Below are positions 50,241-62,700 of a stretch of DNA of 64,000 nucleotides, piece after piece. Where the stretch lies: NCBI GenBank assembly GCA_030407085.1, contig CM059583.1, forward strand, positions 43,617,001-43,681,000, written 5' to 3'. A model generated the notes under the pieces. It was not told where the DNA came from, ran no database searches, and saw only the letters and a list, made by a program, of their open reading frames with translations. Positions within the stretch are counted from its first letter, which is position 1. The number at the start of each line of letters is the position of its first letter. Made by a program: the position numbers and the translations under genes. This DNA is from Trichopria drosophilae. Its lineage: Eukaryota > Arthropoda > Insecta > Hymenoptera > Diapriidae.

Positions 50241-52053
50241 ATATTATCATATAAGTTGTAATAAATTATTCAATTATCTCCCCAACATTGTTATTAAAAC
50301 ACTTTAGAAGCTACTTAATGCGTAAACTTACCTAGATTTTATTATCTATAATATTTTTTTTATTTTTTAAAATATAATTAATGAATTGTGAATAGATGTT
50401 TTATGGACGAGTTTGGGAAACTTAGTAACGATAAAGCAACTTTTGTTAGAGTGAGAGATAAGTTCTCTTAAACTATCAGAAACTGATCCGTTCAATAGAT
50501 GTGATGAAAATTAAAAACTTTACTCATTATTTTTTACACGAGTTTTTATTACGAGGAAACAGTTACTTTTATACGTTCTCCTAAAACTAATCTTTAAAAG
50601 AATATTAAACTACGAAAGAGGCCTTTTGCAGTAAAAAAAGTGTCACATATATGTAATAGTATCATGTAGGCGGAAAAATATATTTTATTTAATTCATATC
50701 ATTGTCATATGTTCCTGAGTATAGATTCGTAGTACCGAGTAATTAAAAATTATCATGACTATATTCAAGTAATAAGTCTCAGTCCTAGTTTGTGGCCTCT
50801 TTGCAAATGTATTTATTCCATGTATTTTTTTAAATGATTCCAAAAATTATGACCGAAACATGAAAACGTGTACCACTCATAACCGTTGTTTGAAATGATG
50901 CAAAAAAATGTCTGATTCTGGTTCATGAAATATCCTTACTTCAACATTTGAAAATATTAATAGGCAGAGTTCTTTCCTGCAAAAAGTATTACAATTTGAG
51001 GTTATGAGGATATTGAAAATGTACAATTTTTAACCAAATTTTTTTGGCTATAGTTGTATTTATTGATAATGTAAATTGTGAGTGCAGATTTGCATTTCAA
51101 GACTTCATATATTTCGTCAATGTCCATTGTGTAATATTCAATGTGTTTTTCCCATTTACTCGGACTTAAAAAATTCGCTTTTCAAATAAGTTTATTGTTA
51201 ACTAATCCGTAACAGAAAATTTGCAAAATACTGCATTCTTCTCTTAATTAGTACAATTGTATATTAAGTAATAAGTAATTGAAACATTACATATTTTAAC
51301 GTTAACATTAATTAAATTAATTTTTTTAAGTAGTTTGGCGTATACTAGATTGAAACGTAAATCTGATTTGAAAATATACAGATTACTTGCCTTTTTTAGC
51401 ATAATACTCGATTGTATGCGCCGTGAATAAACACATGAAACGTTATGTAATCAGCATTTGCGGAAATCACGTAAACGCTTATTCTATATCGGTTCATGGT
51501 CACCGTGAATTATTTTCAACATTTATATGGGCAAATCCTCGATACTTTTAACTTGCAATAGTGTTTGCAAAAGTGTGCACGTTTCATTTTTAAACTCATT
51601 TTATTGACAATCTATTTTTCCATTAATAATAAAAATTAGTCATTTTTCAAATGAAATGATAAACAAGTTTTCTAAAAAAAAAACACTTGTCTTTCAATCT
51701 AATTGAATATAGAACATTGAAACTAGATTTGTTAATTCAGTTTTCGAAATTTTCACTTTTAATATGAATTTTTGTATTGAAGGAATTTTTACATAATCTT
51801 TGAATTGTAAATAATCAGGAGCCCCGAGTAAGAAATCAATTGAAGTGAAATGGAGTTGGTTGGAAGGCTATTTTTTAAACGGGAGGCATTTGCAATTTTA
51901 TAGTTCAAATTATTATGAAAACCTTTTCTGACTTCATGTCATTTTTTAAGGGATTTTAGTGTACAAAAAATCGTTCACATTTAAACGAAATGAAAATAAT
52001 TATATAAATAATCTGACGTTAAACAAAAATTTATTTTTTAGAATATGTAAAAC
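50241..52053. other. Intergenic spacer, nothing recognised
   Basis: AT-rich sequence between the probable 3' UTR of painless copy 1 and the hammerhead-bearing repeat. I see no convincing ORF, RNA gene or repeat structure. Confidence 0.5.
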
Positions 52054-52838
52054 TATTCCTTATTAGATATTTGCTTGGGATTACGGTTCAAATACACGAA
52101 AATAAATAATAACATATAATGTTTAGATCGAGCTTCGATATAAGCTACTTAATAATTAAAATGAAATAATTGAGAGACCTAAAAATGTGAAATTTACCGT
52201 CTCTGAAACGATGATCTATGGAAATGGTATATGACCAATTTAAAAACGCAATTTGTTAATGGTTTCAAATTCCCTCTAACGGTAAAGAATGAATCAAAAT
52301 GCCTATTTGTTAAAAAATACGTTTCGTCCCAGTGCTATGCAACAAAAATTACAATTAATTAGTCACTGGGTTTCCTAGAGAGATGTGCATTGTGTAGTGA
52401 CATTACATTACCAAAATAATGCATTTCTCTCAATATCACTATATTCTAAAAAATCCTTCATTTTTAGATTATAGTTAAAACTTCATTTAAAATACTATCA
52501 TTACGTATAAGACAGGGCCCTCCGTAGTTTTACTGACGAGTCCAGCGGAGGACCTGGGACGAAACGTATTTTTTAACAAATAGGCATTTTGATTCATTTT
52601 AACAAATAGGCATTTTGAATCCATTGAAACCATTAACAAATTGCTTTTTTAAATTGGTCATATACCATTTCCATAGATCATCGTTTCAGAGACGTAATTT
52701 TCACATTTTTAGGTCTCTCAATTATTTCATTTTAATTATTAAGTAGCTTATATCGAAGTTCGATCTAAACATTATATGTTATTATTTATTTTCGTGTATT
52801 TGAACCATAATCTCAAGCAAATATCTAATAAGAATTAT
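52054..52838. repeat. Inverted-repeat element carrying the hammerhead ribozyme
   Basis: The left arm (about 52054-52332) is the near-perfect reverse complement of the right arm (about 52554-52838). Both contain, in opposite orientation, the GGGACGAAAC 3' part of the hammerhead. The central ~220 bp holds the ribozyme's 5' half and is single copy. The right arm contains an extra short direct duplication (AACAAATAGGCATTTTGA, near 52575 and 52600). A ~28-bp segment just inside the left arm (from 52334) recurs outside the right arm (from 52875). No reverse transcriptase or other ORF is present. The layout resembles the paired or inverted terminal repeats of hammerhead-bearing Penelope-like elements or retrozymes, but that assignment is inference. 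Confidence 0.75.
52502..52568 (+). ncRNA. Type III hammerhead self-cleaving ribozyme with predicted kissing loops
   Basis: All conserved hammerhead elements are present in order. Stem III 5' strand is TACGT (52502-52506), then the cleavage-site base A (52507, a GUA triplet). Stem I pairs TAAGAC (52508-52513) with GTTTTA (52527-52532), with one G-U pair. The core CTGACGA is at 52533-52539. Stem II pairs GTCC (52540-52543) with GGAC (52557-52560), and AG/CT (52544-52545 with 52554-52555) can extend it past a one-base bulge. The core GAA is at 52561-52563, and the stem III 3' strand ACGTA is at 52564-52568. The C15.2-G16.2 and A15.1-U16.1 pairs are in place. Loop I contains CCTCCG (52519-52524) and loop II contains CGGAGG (52546-52551), which are exact complements, like the loop I-loop II contact of natural fast-cleaving hammerheads. 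The predicted cut is between 52507 and 52508. Hammerheads of this kind are known from retroelements and satellites. Activity has not been tested. Confidence 0.87.
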
Positions 52839-52902
52839 TTAAATCAAAGCGGTTAAGAAGATGTTTATACTGTTGCTATGCAACAAAAATTACAATTAAT
52901 TA

Positions 52903-54789
52903 TGTAAAACTATTATTTATAGGTACACCCTAAAATTGAGTATTTTTTCATTATTTCAATTGTACTGAAGATGAAAAATAAATTTAAATCACTATAAGAT
53001 GGCAAGTTATTTTTTATGTTATAAAAGAAGCATATAAAATGTTTAGAAACGAAAATAATTATAAGATATTCACATCTTAATATTCAAAAATATAAAAACA
53101 TACTGATAAATGCTGTATAATGATGAAATTCAAAATCAGATGTATTAAGCGAATACAATAACAAGTTCGCTAGAACGTTTGTAAAATTGTTTTTAAAATA
53201 GTAATAACTTCTTATGACTTTTTGTAAGTTTTCTCAGGTGTCATTAATTCGAAGGAAAAAAAAACTTTCTTTGAAAATGGAAAACAAATCAAATGTGGAC
53301 GATTTCACGAACAGGCCATTTTGTTTTTCATGCAGACCATTAATTAATAATGAATAAGAGTGTTTTAATCAGTTTTTAAACCAGATTACGAGTATCTTTG
53401 ACACTTAACCCTTTTTTGTTCAAAATGAGAAAAGCCGGTTCGTCAACTTCAGCGCAGTTTCTCCAGTAAAAAGATTTTTTTTTTTAAATTTTTAAATAAT
53501 CTCTTTCCTGCTATTTTCAAGTATGCTTTATCGATTAACGATCAGAAAATTGCAAAAAAACAATTTATACCAAAGCTGTTCAAAATGATATAAATATACC
53601 AAGATTTTTAGGTCTATTTTGAATATTTTTTACAATTTTCTCTACTGAAACGGGTTGCTATTGTTGAATATAAATAATAAAACACCTAATTTTTTAGAAG
53701 CAATGGCCGATTCAAAATTGACTCGCAACGATACAAATGTATTCAAAATTATTAATTCTTTGAAATGGAGATCGTAGAAAGTTTTTTAAGTATGAAAATG
53801 ATCATATAAATATCAACTGGTTATGTACAAAGATGGCCACTGGTACAAATCATCAATATAAAACTTTCTATTTCCTCAATTTTAAGGATATTTATATTAA
53901 TTATGTTCAACAATTATGTTCACAACTTTTTACGTATGCATCTCATTGATTGTAACCAGCATCAGTAGAGAAAATCGTGAAAAAAATACCAAAAGATCAG
54001 GCTTTTTTTTTAATTATTTTATACAAAACGTTTGTATATTAATCACTTTTTTGTCAGGAATCGATAGAGCGCGATTAAAAATAATAAGAAATAAAAATAT
54101 AAATGCATTTTAATCCACAAATAATATTTGTAAATAGTGCAGTGTTTTTTATAAGTTTAAGCTTACAAAATAATTGTCGAATATCAAATAATTTCAATAT
54201 ATAAATAAAATTTTTATACAAGAACTTAAATTAAATGGATAAATTTTGATGGTATGTAATGATGGTTTTTTAGTTAAATTTAATGTTATGTGAATAAATT
54301 AATTCTGTCCCTATCACGACTCTGTGGGGAAGTCAATATTAAACTAATAAAAAAAGGGGTTTCGTTATTGATATTCACAGATGTTTTACTTTTTTAAACA
54401 TTTTTTGTCGGGCGCAGTTTTTATGCCAATTGGGAAAAACTCGTTCGTCCATTCCATACTGTATACATTTTGTTTATGAACAAATTTTGTTTATGGATAG
54501 AAAAAGTAGTCTTCATTTCAGAAAATTAAATTTGAATTTTTGAATTTCAAAAATAATGAAACACATATATATATTAATATATGTTAATTTTCATTTACTG
54601 AAATTCAGATGTGTATTCCTTGAGTATTTCATAATAAAATACTAAAAAAGATCCAAAACACATTATACTCAAATTACTGTATACAAAAAAATGTTTTGAA
54701 CTGAACGGGAAGTATGACCCACATGCATGTATTTTCTTGAAGCACAGTCTGAACTTGAATATACTTTAACGTGAAAACGTTCATGCAAT
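52903..54789. other. Intergenic spacer, nothing recognised
   Basis: AT-rich with long A/T homopolymers. The short ORFs have random composition and no domain resemblance. Confidence 0.5.
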
Positions 54790-54980
54790 AGACTCCATCT
54801 TTATATGGACAACAGTAACCATGAAGAGCGAAAGGCGGAATGAAGAGGTTCAGTCTGCTCGACGAGTTCTTAACTGTGCCAAGAATGCTCCGATATTGTT
54901 CTCTTCATATAAAAATCTGTACAGCGGTCTCAGATGACAGTGAAATATGAAGGAAACTATCCGAAAGTAAACGGACGTAG
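54790..54980 (+). other. Candidate non-coding first exon / promoter of painless copy 2
   Basis: A patch of more balanced base composition contains a TTCAGTC initiator-like string near 54860. It ends at a possible donor (ACGTAG then GTAATT, 54981). The acceptor could be AATAACAG at about 56773-56780, 11 bp before the ATG of copy 2. Inference from composition and splice signals. Confidence 0.3.
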
Positions 54981-55439
54981 GTAATTTCAACAATGTATTC
55001 ATTAACACGTGTTATTTAAAAAAATGGTGTGAAGTAATTTTATTTCATTGAATGCAATTTAAAAGATGCAAAAGTGTCATAAAAAAGTCTTAAGAAATAC
55101 TTTAAGTTAAATCTTTAGCATACAAATCTTAAAAAAAATAGTTTTTATATATAGGATAACCTTTAAAACTGAAATTCTAGTCTTCAATTGTTTGTGTTTA
55201 AATGAATTGACACTTCAAATAATTTTAACCAAAAGTGTTTACGATAATTTAACGATATATTATTACATATATAGTGTGCATTCTTTAAAACATGTGTCAG
55301 TGAATATTTTCAATGCATTTGTATATACCGTCAGTCAGAAGTTAGATTAGAATTTAAATTTAAGAGGCTTCGAGTGTTCCACATGTGCGTAAAAAAAATT
55401 AAACAAAAATGTAAAGTGATATTTGTTTGGTTTAAAGTC

Positions 55440-55549
55440 CTCGGACTTCAAGATGACATCACCCTCGTTCTACCAACAGTTTCTATGGTCTGCCGGCCCG
55501 CCCACGCAATTTCTCTGCTGTCTGATTTTGGACACTTGTCGAAGATAAG
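55440..55549 (+). other. Alternative candidate 5' UTR exon of painless copy 2
   Basis: GC-richer block ending at GATAAG then GTAGTT (donor at 55550). It contains a 31-codon open frame (ATG at 55453, TAA just before the donor) that would act as an upstream ORF if transcribed. It competes with 54790-54980 as the first exon; both could be used. Confidence 0.3.
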
Positions 55550-56791
55550 GTAGTTGCTGTCTTTTAAAACCGGTAAAATATTATTTTTATTTTACGATGT
55601 TTGTGAATGAATCTGTATATCCCAACCAAGGATGCATTTTAGAAAAAACTTGATTTAATAGAATTGAAATATTTTTTACAATTATTATATTATAAAATAA
55701 TATTTTATCCGTCTTATGTAAATTCAATTTTTAATTTGAAGTGTGTTTACAGTTAAGAAATTTCATACGTTATTGAGAAATACTATATAATTCAATAAAT
55801 GTAATTTAAATTAACAAAATCCATGGCTATTATGGAGTAAGATGATTTATTCTTAATTTTACGTAGCTGATTAATTCAACAGAATATAAGATAATTTCTA
55901 AAAATATCCCCGCACATTTTGACTGTTTCTGTTACAATTTCTTGAGAGAAAAGAATATTTAAATCCGAAAAATAAAAGATTGCTTTACAAAAAAAGTAAA
56001 TTTTCCTGATACCATTCTTACTATATTTTTGTGAAACTGTCATTTTTGAATTGTGGTGCTAGATTAAACAAAGCTACTTAATACTAAACTTAAGTATTAG
56101 AAACTATGAAATTATTTTGTCTGTGGTATCTATTGTTATTTCCGAAACTTATGTATTTTCGAAACTTACTGAAAAATATAGTTACACGCATATTAAATTA
56201 AAATAAAACAAATGTCAGATATTACATTTGTTTACAGCATTCATTAGAGTATATTTCGAGCAATAACATCTTGATACATATTTCAAAATATTATACACTT
56301 TTTGAACACCATTACATATCAAATTTTCCCTTTTTTTAAATTAATTTTTAAATTTACACTGAACAAAAATATATTGAAAGACAATACTTTCTCATGACTT
56401 ACATGAATCTAGCATAACATGCAGATGATCAAATTTCACATTCAAATAAATTGGCAATTTAATTTTTAATGCTTTGTAGGGAAAAATATTCCAAATTCAA
56501 AATTTGTTGACAAACGAAATACTTTTTTGAAACAACTTCACAATAATTCTATAATATAGAGATCAATAAGTTACCTATATAATTAGAATATATGATTGCA
56601 AATTATGCGGGCCGGTAAAAAATATAATTTTGTAACAAAAGTTTTGCATGAAGGTACACAGCTCCTGTCAAGCATAGAATTCTGAGTCCGCCGAATACGA
56701 GCGTATGCAAATGTTTACAGCATAATTATATTTTCCGAAACATGAAACATTTTACTAATTAGCAAATACTCAAATAACAGTTGGACCAAAA

Positions 56792-59700
56792 ATGACCACA
56801 ACCAGCGAAGGTGTCCGTTTACAAATGTTAGCCGATAGAAACATGGTCATCTACAAGCCTCTACTGAAGGCGTTGTTATCCGACGACAAAGCCACTTTTG
56901 AGAAACTTCTTAAGAAGGAAATTCGGAATCGTCCAAAGACTTTTAACATAGACTATGTGTTTACACATCCGTATCACCGAACGTTTCTGGATATAGCCAT
57001 TTGCAATGGATTGACTCAGTTTATTAATCTTCTACTGGAGCACGGTGCCAATCCTAACAGAGTAAATGAAAACCATAATCGCGCGCCAATTCATTTCGCT
57101 GTGGACTGCAAAAAAGTGGAATCCTTAAAAGTGCTCCTTCAAAATCCATCGGTGAATCCAAACATTGAAATGCAAGTTGGCTCCGGAATAACAGCATTAC
57201 ACTTAGCGGTGAAAAATGGTGATCTTGAAAGCGCTCGTCTTCTTCTGCAACATAATGCAAGTCCCAATATTCCCAATTCTAAAGGTGTTTCCGCCATGCA
57301 TTTGGCTGCCTCGACAAAAAATCGAAAAATGGTTCAACTGATTTTTGAAATGTGTCCTGTCGTCGATATCGACACATTTTTAGGGCCAAGGAGGATACCA
57401 GCGAGGGAGTACTTAAACAACTATTTTCCAGACATACCACTCCCGCCAAGAAGAGAGTTGATAGTAGATCATAATTTACTGCATTATTATTTGCAAGTTA
57501 ATGACGAGAAGAATTTTCTAGATGCACTGAAGGTAATTACCATAAGTTCTTTTTCACCTATTTGAAATGCCGATGTCTTCAGAATCAAAACAGATTCTGA
57601 CACATTATTCGTAAACTAAATAGATTTTAAGTTAACCAAAAACATTTGACTACATTCTGGCCAGGAAGAACAAAGAAAACTAGTATTCAAGACATAAAAA
57701 AAAAGTTCTGAATATAAAGACGTGCAAACAATGTCTATGAGCAAACAAATTTGACTATACTTTGGTACAATAAATTCAACACAATGAGTTATATTACAGA
57801 ACTAAATATTTTTTTATACTCTATTAGAGTTCCGTTCAATTTCTTGTAATATTTCGAAAACTTAAGACTACAATACATTTTTACAATATCTTAGTTTTAC
57901 ATTAGTATTCACTTTTGATTCATACGCTTATATAAATACCTAAGCCAGAAAACGTTATTTATCTGTCTTATTGTTATATTTTATATTAATTATATTTACT
58001 TAATATAATACTGATTAAAAGCAAAAATTGTCTGACTTTCTTGGCTCTTAGATTGAAAAAAAACAATCTCAATTGTATTATTTAAATTATGATAGTGATT
58101 CTGTTCTGAAAATGATTTAGTTGTAATTTTTAAAAGAATACAAAACAAATTAAAATGTAATTTCTTTTAACGAAGTCAAATAACTCCTCATTGAGAAATA
58201 TTCAAAGCTCGTATCAGTTTTACCTTTTTGTATGTTATCGTATAATAATATACGTCTTGTTTCTCGAAAAATTAATAAATATTTCAGCAATAAGTACACT
58301 TTCAACAATGCTCATTTCTACAGGTTGTAGATTATAATTCTTTAAAAAACAGAAAAGGATTACTGAAGACAGCAGCGAAGAATAATTTGAAACAAGCGTT
58401 CGAAGAAATTTTGAAGAAAGAAAGTATTACTGACACGGAAACGCTGATTGAAGTCGCCGAAGAAGTGGTAACGATGGGGAATCCTGAGATTATTCGGCAA
58501 ATTTTAGACTATGACGGATCTATTGCAAATAAACTGGTTATAAAAGCTTGCGCGGAGTTGGACCTGCCCAGTAAAACAAACTCAAAGAATGAAAACAACC
58601 GTTTGAGCTGCTTGAAAGTGATCTTAGAAAACGATAACGTTAATGTTCGTTGCGAAGATGGTGAGTCAAGTTCAATATATCAAGTAATTTCCTTTGTAAA
58701 TAATTGCATTATCGTCCATTCTATGTACATTTACATATAATACGTATACATATACCTGGACGCCTATTTTCCGATAAACGGGAAGCGTATTTTTATGGAT
58801 TTATAATGGACGTTTAGTGAACGAACATATGTGGTGGTTCATAGGATATCCATTTTTCGACATTAAATTGGTCCGTTTCTGGACATATAATGGACGTCCA
58901 ATGTATGGACCCAATTAGCACATGTACATCCTATTGATTGTCCATTATACGTCCACTGAACCGCCGCGTACATACATAGCACGTCCAAATTACTTCCAAA
59001 TATTGTACCTTAAATGGATATTTATTTTTTTATTGTAATTAAGTCTATTTTCGCTCAGTTTGGTCCACAAAAAAGTTGTGCAAAACAAATTATATTTGTC
59101 TCGATGACTCGTAAATTAGAAAATTTGTGTTTGTACTTCAACGCTTCATAATACAAGAAAAGTCACGTATAATTGTATTTTTTCATACTTAACACAGTTT
59201 TTTATGGGGAACTTTTCTGGACTTCAAGGTATTAATATTTAAAAAGTAAAAATATTTTGAGACTCGTGACCAACACTTATCGCTGAAACTTTGTGGTCAG
59301 GTTGCGTACATATAGTCGAAGCTATCGAAGTGGTTTAAGCGACTTTAACTGGATATAGAACGTGCCAGACTTACTTAACATCAGGTTAATCAGATGAAAA
59401 TTTTAGTGGAATGTAATGTAGAATGCAGTACTCCTTAATTGCAAAAAAAATTTAAAAAAAATATCGTCATGCATATATCAAATGTGATTCCGTTTGTATA
59501 AAAGAATGCATTATTAGCACTCCAGTAAGTTGGATATTTATATATATTTATTTGAATGGTTCTGCAAGTCATTTTTAAATCTGTTAAGTTTTTGCACTAA
59601 AATTACCTTCCAATTACTATGGCTTCTCTGATTCGTTGCTGCAATCCTTTCAAGAAAAAGGGTCTTGCGTCAATACTTCAGAATAAAGAATTTCGTCATA

Positions 59701-62700
59701 TTACTCACGAGTTATGTAATAGGCTTAATCTAAAATCTGATATATGGTTAGGCAAAGTAATTTGTAATTCGTGTCGATTAACGACATCATCTAAACTTTT
59801 AAGCGTTCCGATCGATGATACTTCGTCGTCAAGGCCCGAAATATCTCAGGGTTCTGGAAATTCTACTCAGTCTCATGAGACTGAGAATGAAATAGGGGAA
59901 ATAGAAATGGAGGAAGAAATAGACAGTATGGATAAAACAATTAGTGATGAAGCTGCTCTAACAAATTTAAATAAAATCCTCGAACTCTTACATGTTTCTC
60001 CCATTTCAAGGCGGAAAGATCGCAGGTCAAAAGCTGCCGAAAAGAGTAAAATAATTGAAATAAAACAGAGTCTTGATCGCGAATTAAGAAAAGTTTTTAC
60101 AAAAGTACGTCCTGTTGATGATGATATACAAGTCATAGTTGATGAATTAAAAAAAAAATAGCATTAGCGGATCGTAATTCTGAGAAAATAACATTTTCAA
60201 CCATGGTACCAAAATCATGGAAAGTTCGACGTATTCAGAAGGAATTTAACGTCCCGTAATGTTTAAAAACTGAATGGTATATAAATAACCAATATCTAAT
60301 GAGTAATCGGAGGAGTAGTGATAGCACTCCGCACTGCACCTGAAGCGCGGCTTAGCGCACCGGCGAAAGCCGGAGTTGCGCTATTTAAAAAATTATATCT
60401 CGAAAACGAAAAGAGTCTCCATCAATTTTTTTTTTGAATGTAAGCTGAAAGGTTTTTCTACAAAATGAGATGTCGAATTTGAAAAAAAAAATATGCGTTT
60501 TGTGCAAAAATTTAAGTTGAACATTTTTTTGGACCATTTTTTGGTCAAATTAAGAAGAGAAAAAAAATTGTCTTATTTTTAGATAAATGCGCGTATTCCC
60601 ATTTAAATGCGATAATTAGACAAATCGATATCGTAATTTAAAGAAATTCAGTGAATATGACCTCACGTCCGCCATTTTGAAAATTTTGGAAAAATATTTT
60701 ACCACGTTATTTTCCACGCCTATGCCTATCAAATATTCGATTTTCGTTGAATTCCGCAACATCGACCACAACTTTGATATTTTTGACATGGAATGTCTCA
60801 CAATGAAAGTTGTACGATATATTTGGACCTCAGGCAGTTAAATCTTTTCGACCCGAAGTCCGGAATTTGGACATAACTTAAAACGCTGTAACTTTTGTTC
60901 CAAACTTCGTTACAAAGAATTAAAATAATTCACAATCGTTAGATTAGAACCACCTCTTTCAAATCCCTTGATCAGAATCTGCCGGCGATCTCAAGGAACA
61001 AAGTTATGATCATTTTTTTTTTTTTTTTTAATGCTGATTTTTACAACGTTTCTTCTCAAGAATCGCGTTTTTTTTGACATTGCAAAGCGTAATGGTGACG
61101 ATTGCAAAGATATTAATCGCGTCTTTTTATTTCGCCCTTTCTTCTTCCATCCGAATTTGTGCAAAAAACAAAATAGTGGCTTCAAATTGTAATTTTGTCT
61201 CATCATGATTCTTTCATAACCTCAAATTAGTGTTATATTATTATAATGAGGTGTTGCCGATTTTTCGTCTAATTTTCACTCAATTTTCGATACTTTCAAT
61301 AGCTAAACAATTTATTATGTGAACGTTGTCTGCTTTCCCTATTGAGGTTATGAATGATTCATGATGGAATTAGGTATTCACAAATGAAAATATAATTACT
61401 TTTCGATATGATACTGAATCTAGCAGCCGATTCGAAAGCCGCGTATTCAACAAAACAAAAGAATAGCAACTTTTTCGTATAATACAGAGGTAGACTCCCA
61501 AAAATGATGCAACTATATTTATCTACAAATTCCCAGAGTAAAAAAAAACAAATAACGTTTAAACATTGCTGTATTCCATTAATGAACGAGCCGAGTAATT
61601 TCACGGATATCTCACGATTGAAAAGATGTTCGGGATTAAAATTTGGTTGAGATTATCTTAAGGCTATTAGGAAACAATCCCGTGCTGCAAAAATAATTAA
61701 AAATTCTGACTATTGTTTATTACAGTATAATCGTCGGTGTACGGGAGAGGGGGCATGGTACTGATAGATTTCTTCATATTTCGCGATTAAAAAGATGTTT
61801 GGGGCTGAAATTTGGTTTAGATTATCTTAATGCTATTAGCAAACAATCCCGCGCTACAAAAATGATGAAAAAAATGCTGACTATTGTTTATTACTGTATA
61901 AATGGTGAGTGTGCCTGAGAGGCGGGATGGTATCGATATATTTCTTCATATCTCGAGTTAGAACAAATGTTCGGGGCTGAAATTTGGTTGAGATTATCTT
62001 AAGGGTATTAGGAAACGATCCCGCTCTGCAAAAATACTGAAAAAAATGCTTACTATTTTTGGGTGTTCTACCTCTGTATTATACGAAATAATTGCTATTC
62101 TTTTGTTTTGTTACGTACGCGGCGTTCCGAATCGGCTGCTGCGAATCGGCTGCTAGATTCAGCGTCATCTTTTTAATCACAATTTTCCACGATTACAACC
62201 GTTACATGGTCAAATAATCGACATTTGGGCGAGAAAATGCAAAATTACAACTTGCAGATGCTATCTCGCAGGCGCCATTTTCTTAAAAAAAAAAATCTGA
62301 CGGGAGAAGAAAGGGTTAGTAAAAAAAAAAGGGCGATTAGTAGCTTTTTCAATGGTCACCATTGCCTTTTTCAAAGTCAAAACACACGATTCGTGCGAAG
62401 AAACATCGAAAAATTAGTGTTTATTTTTGTTTAAATGATCATAACTCTTTTCTTTGAGATCGCCCGCTGATTCAAATCACGAGATTTGAAAGGGGCGTTT
62501 CAAATCTATCGATTTTGACTTATTTAACTTTTATTTAATGACGTTTGGAACAAAAGTTATAGCGCTGAAAGTTGTGTCCAAATTCCGGACTTTCGGATCG
62601 ACAAAAGTCCAAGTTAATTCTAAAATTATCTACAGCACGGTATCTATCTAAAATGTATATATTCTATATAAAATATTTATGTTAAAACTGAAAGGCCAAG

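Noticed and set aside
52319..52332. Second hammerhead copy on the minus strand in the left arm
   Set aside because: Only the 3' half (GGGACGAAACG) is present; the CTGACGA strand and stem I are missing, so it cannot fold as a ribozyme.
60353..60383. Hammerhead or twister ribozyme at the GAAA hairpin
   Set aside because: The GAAA is a tetraloop within a perfect stem; no CTGANGA or other ribozyme core is nearby.
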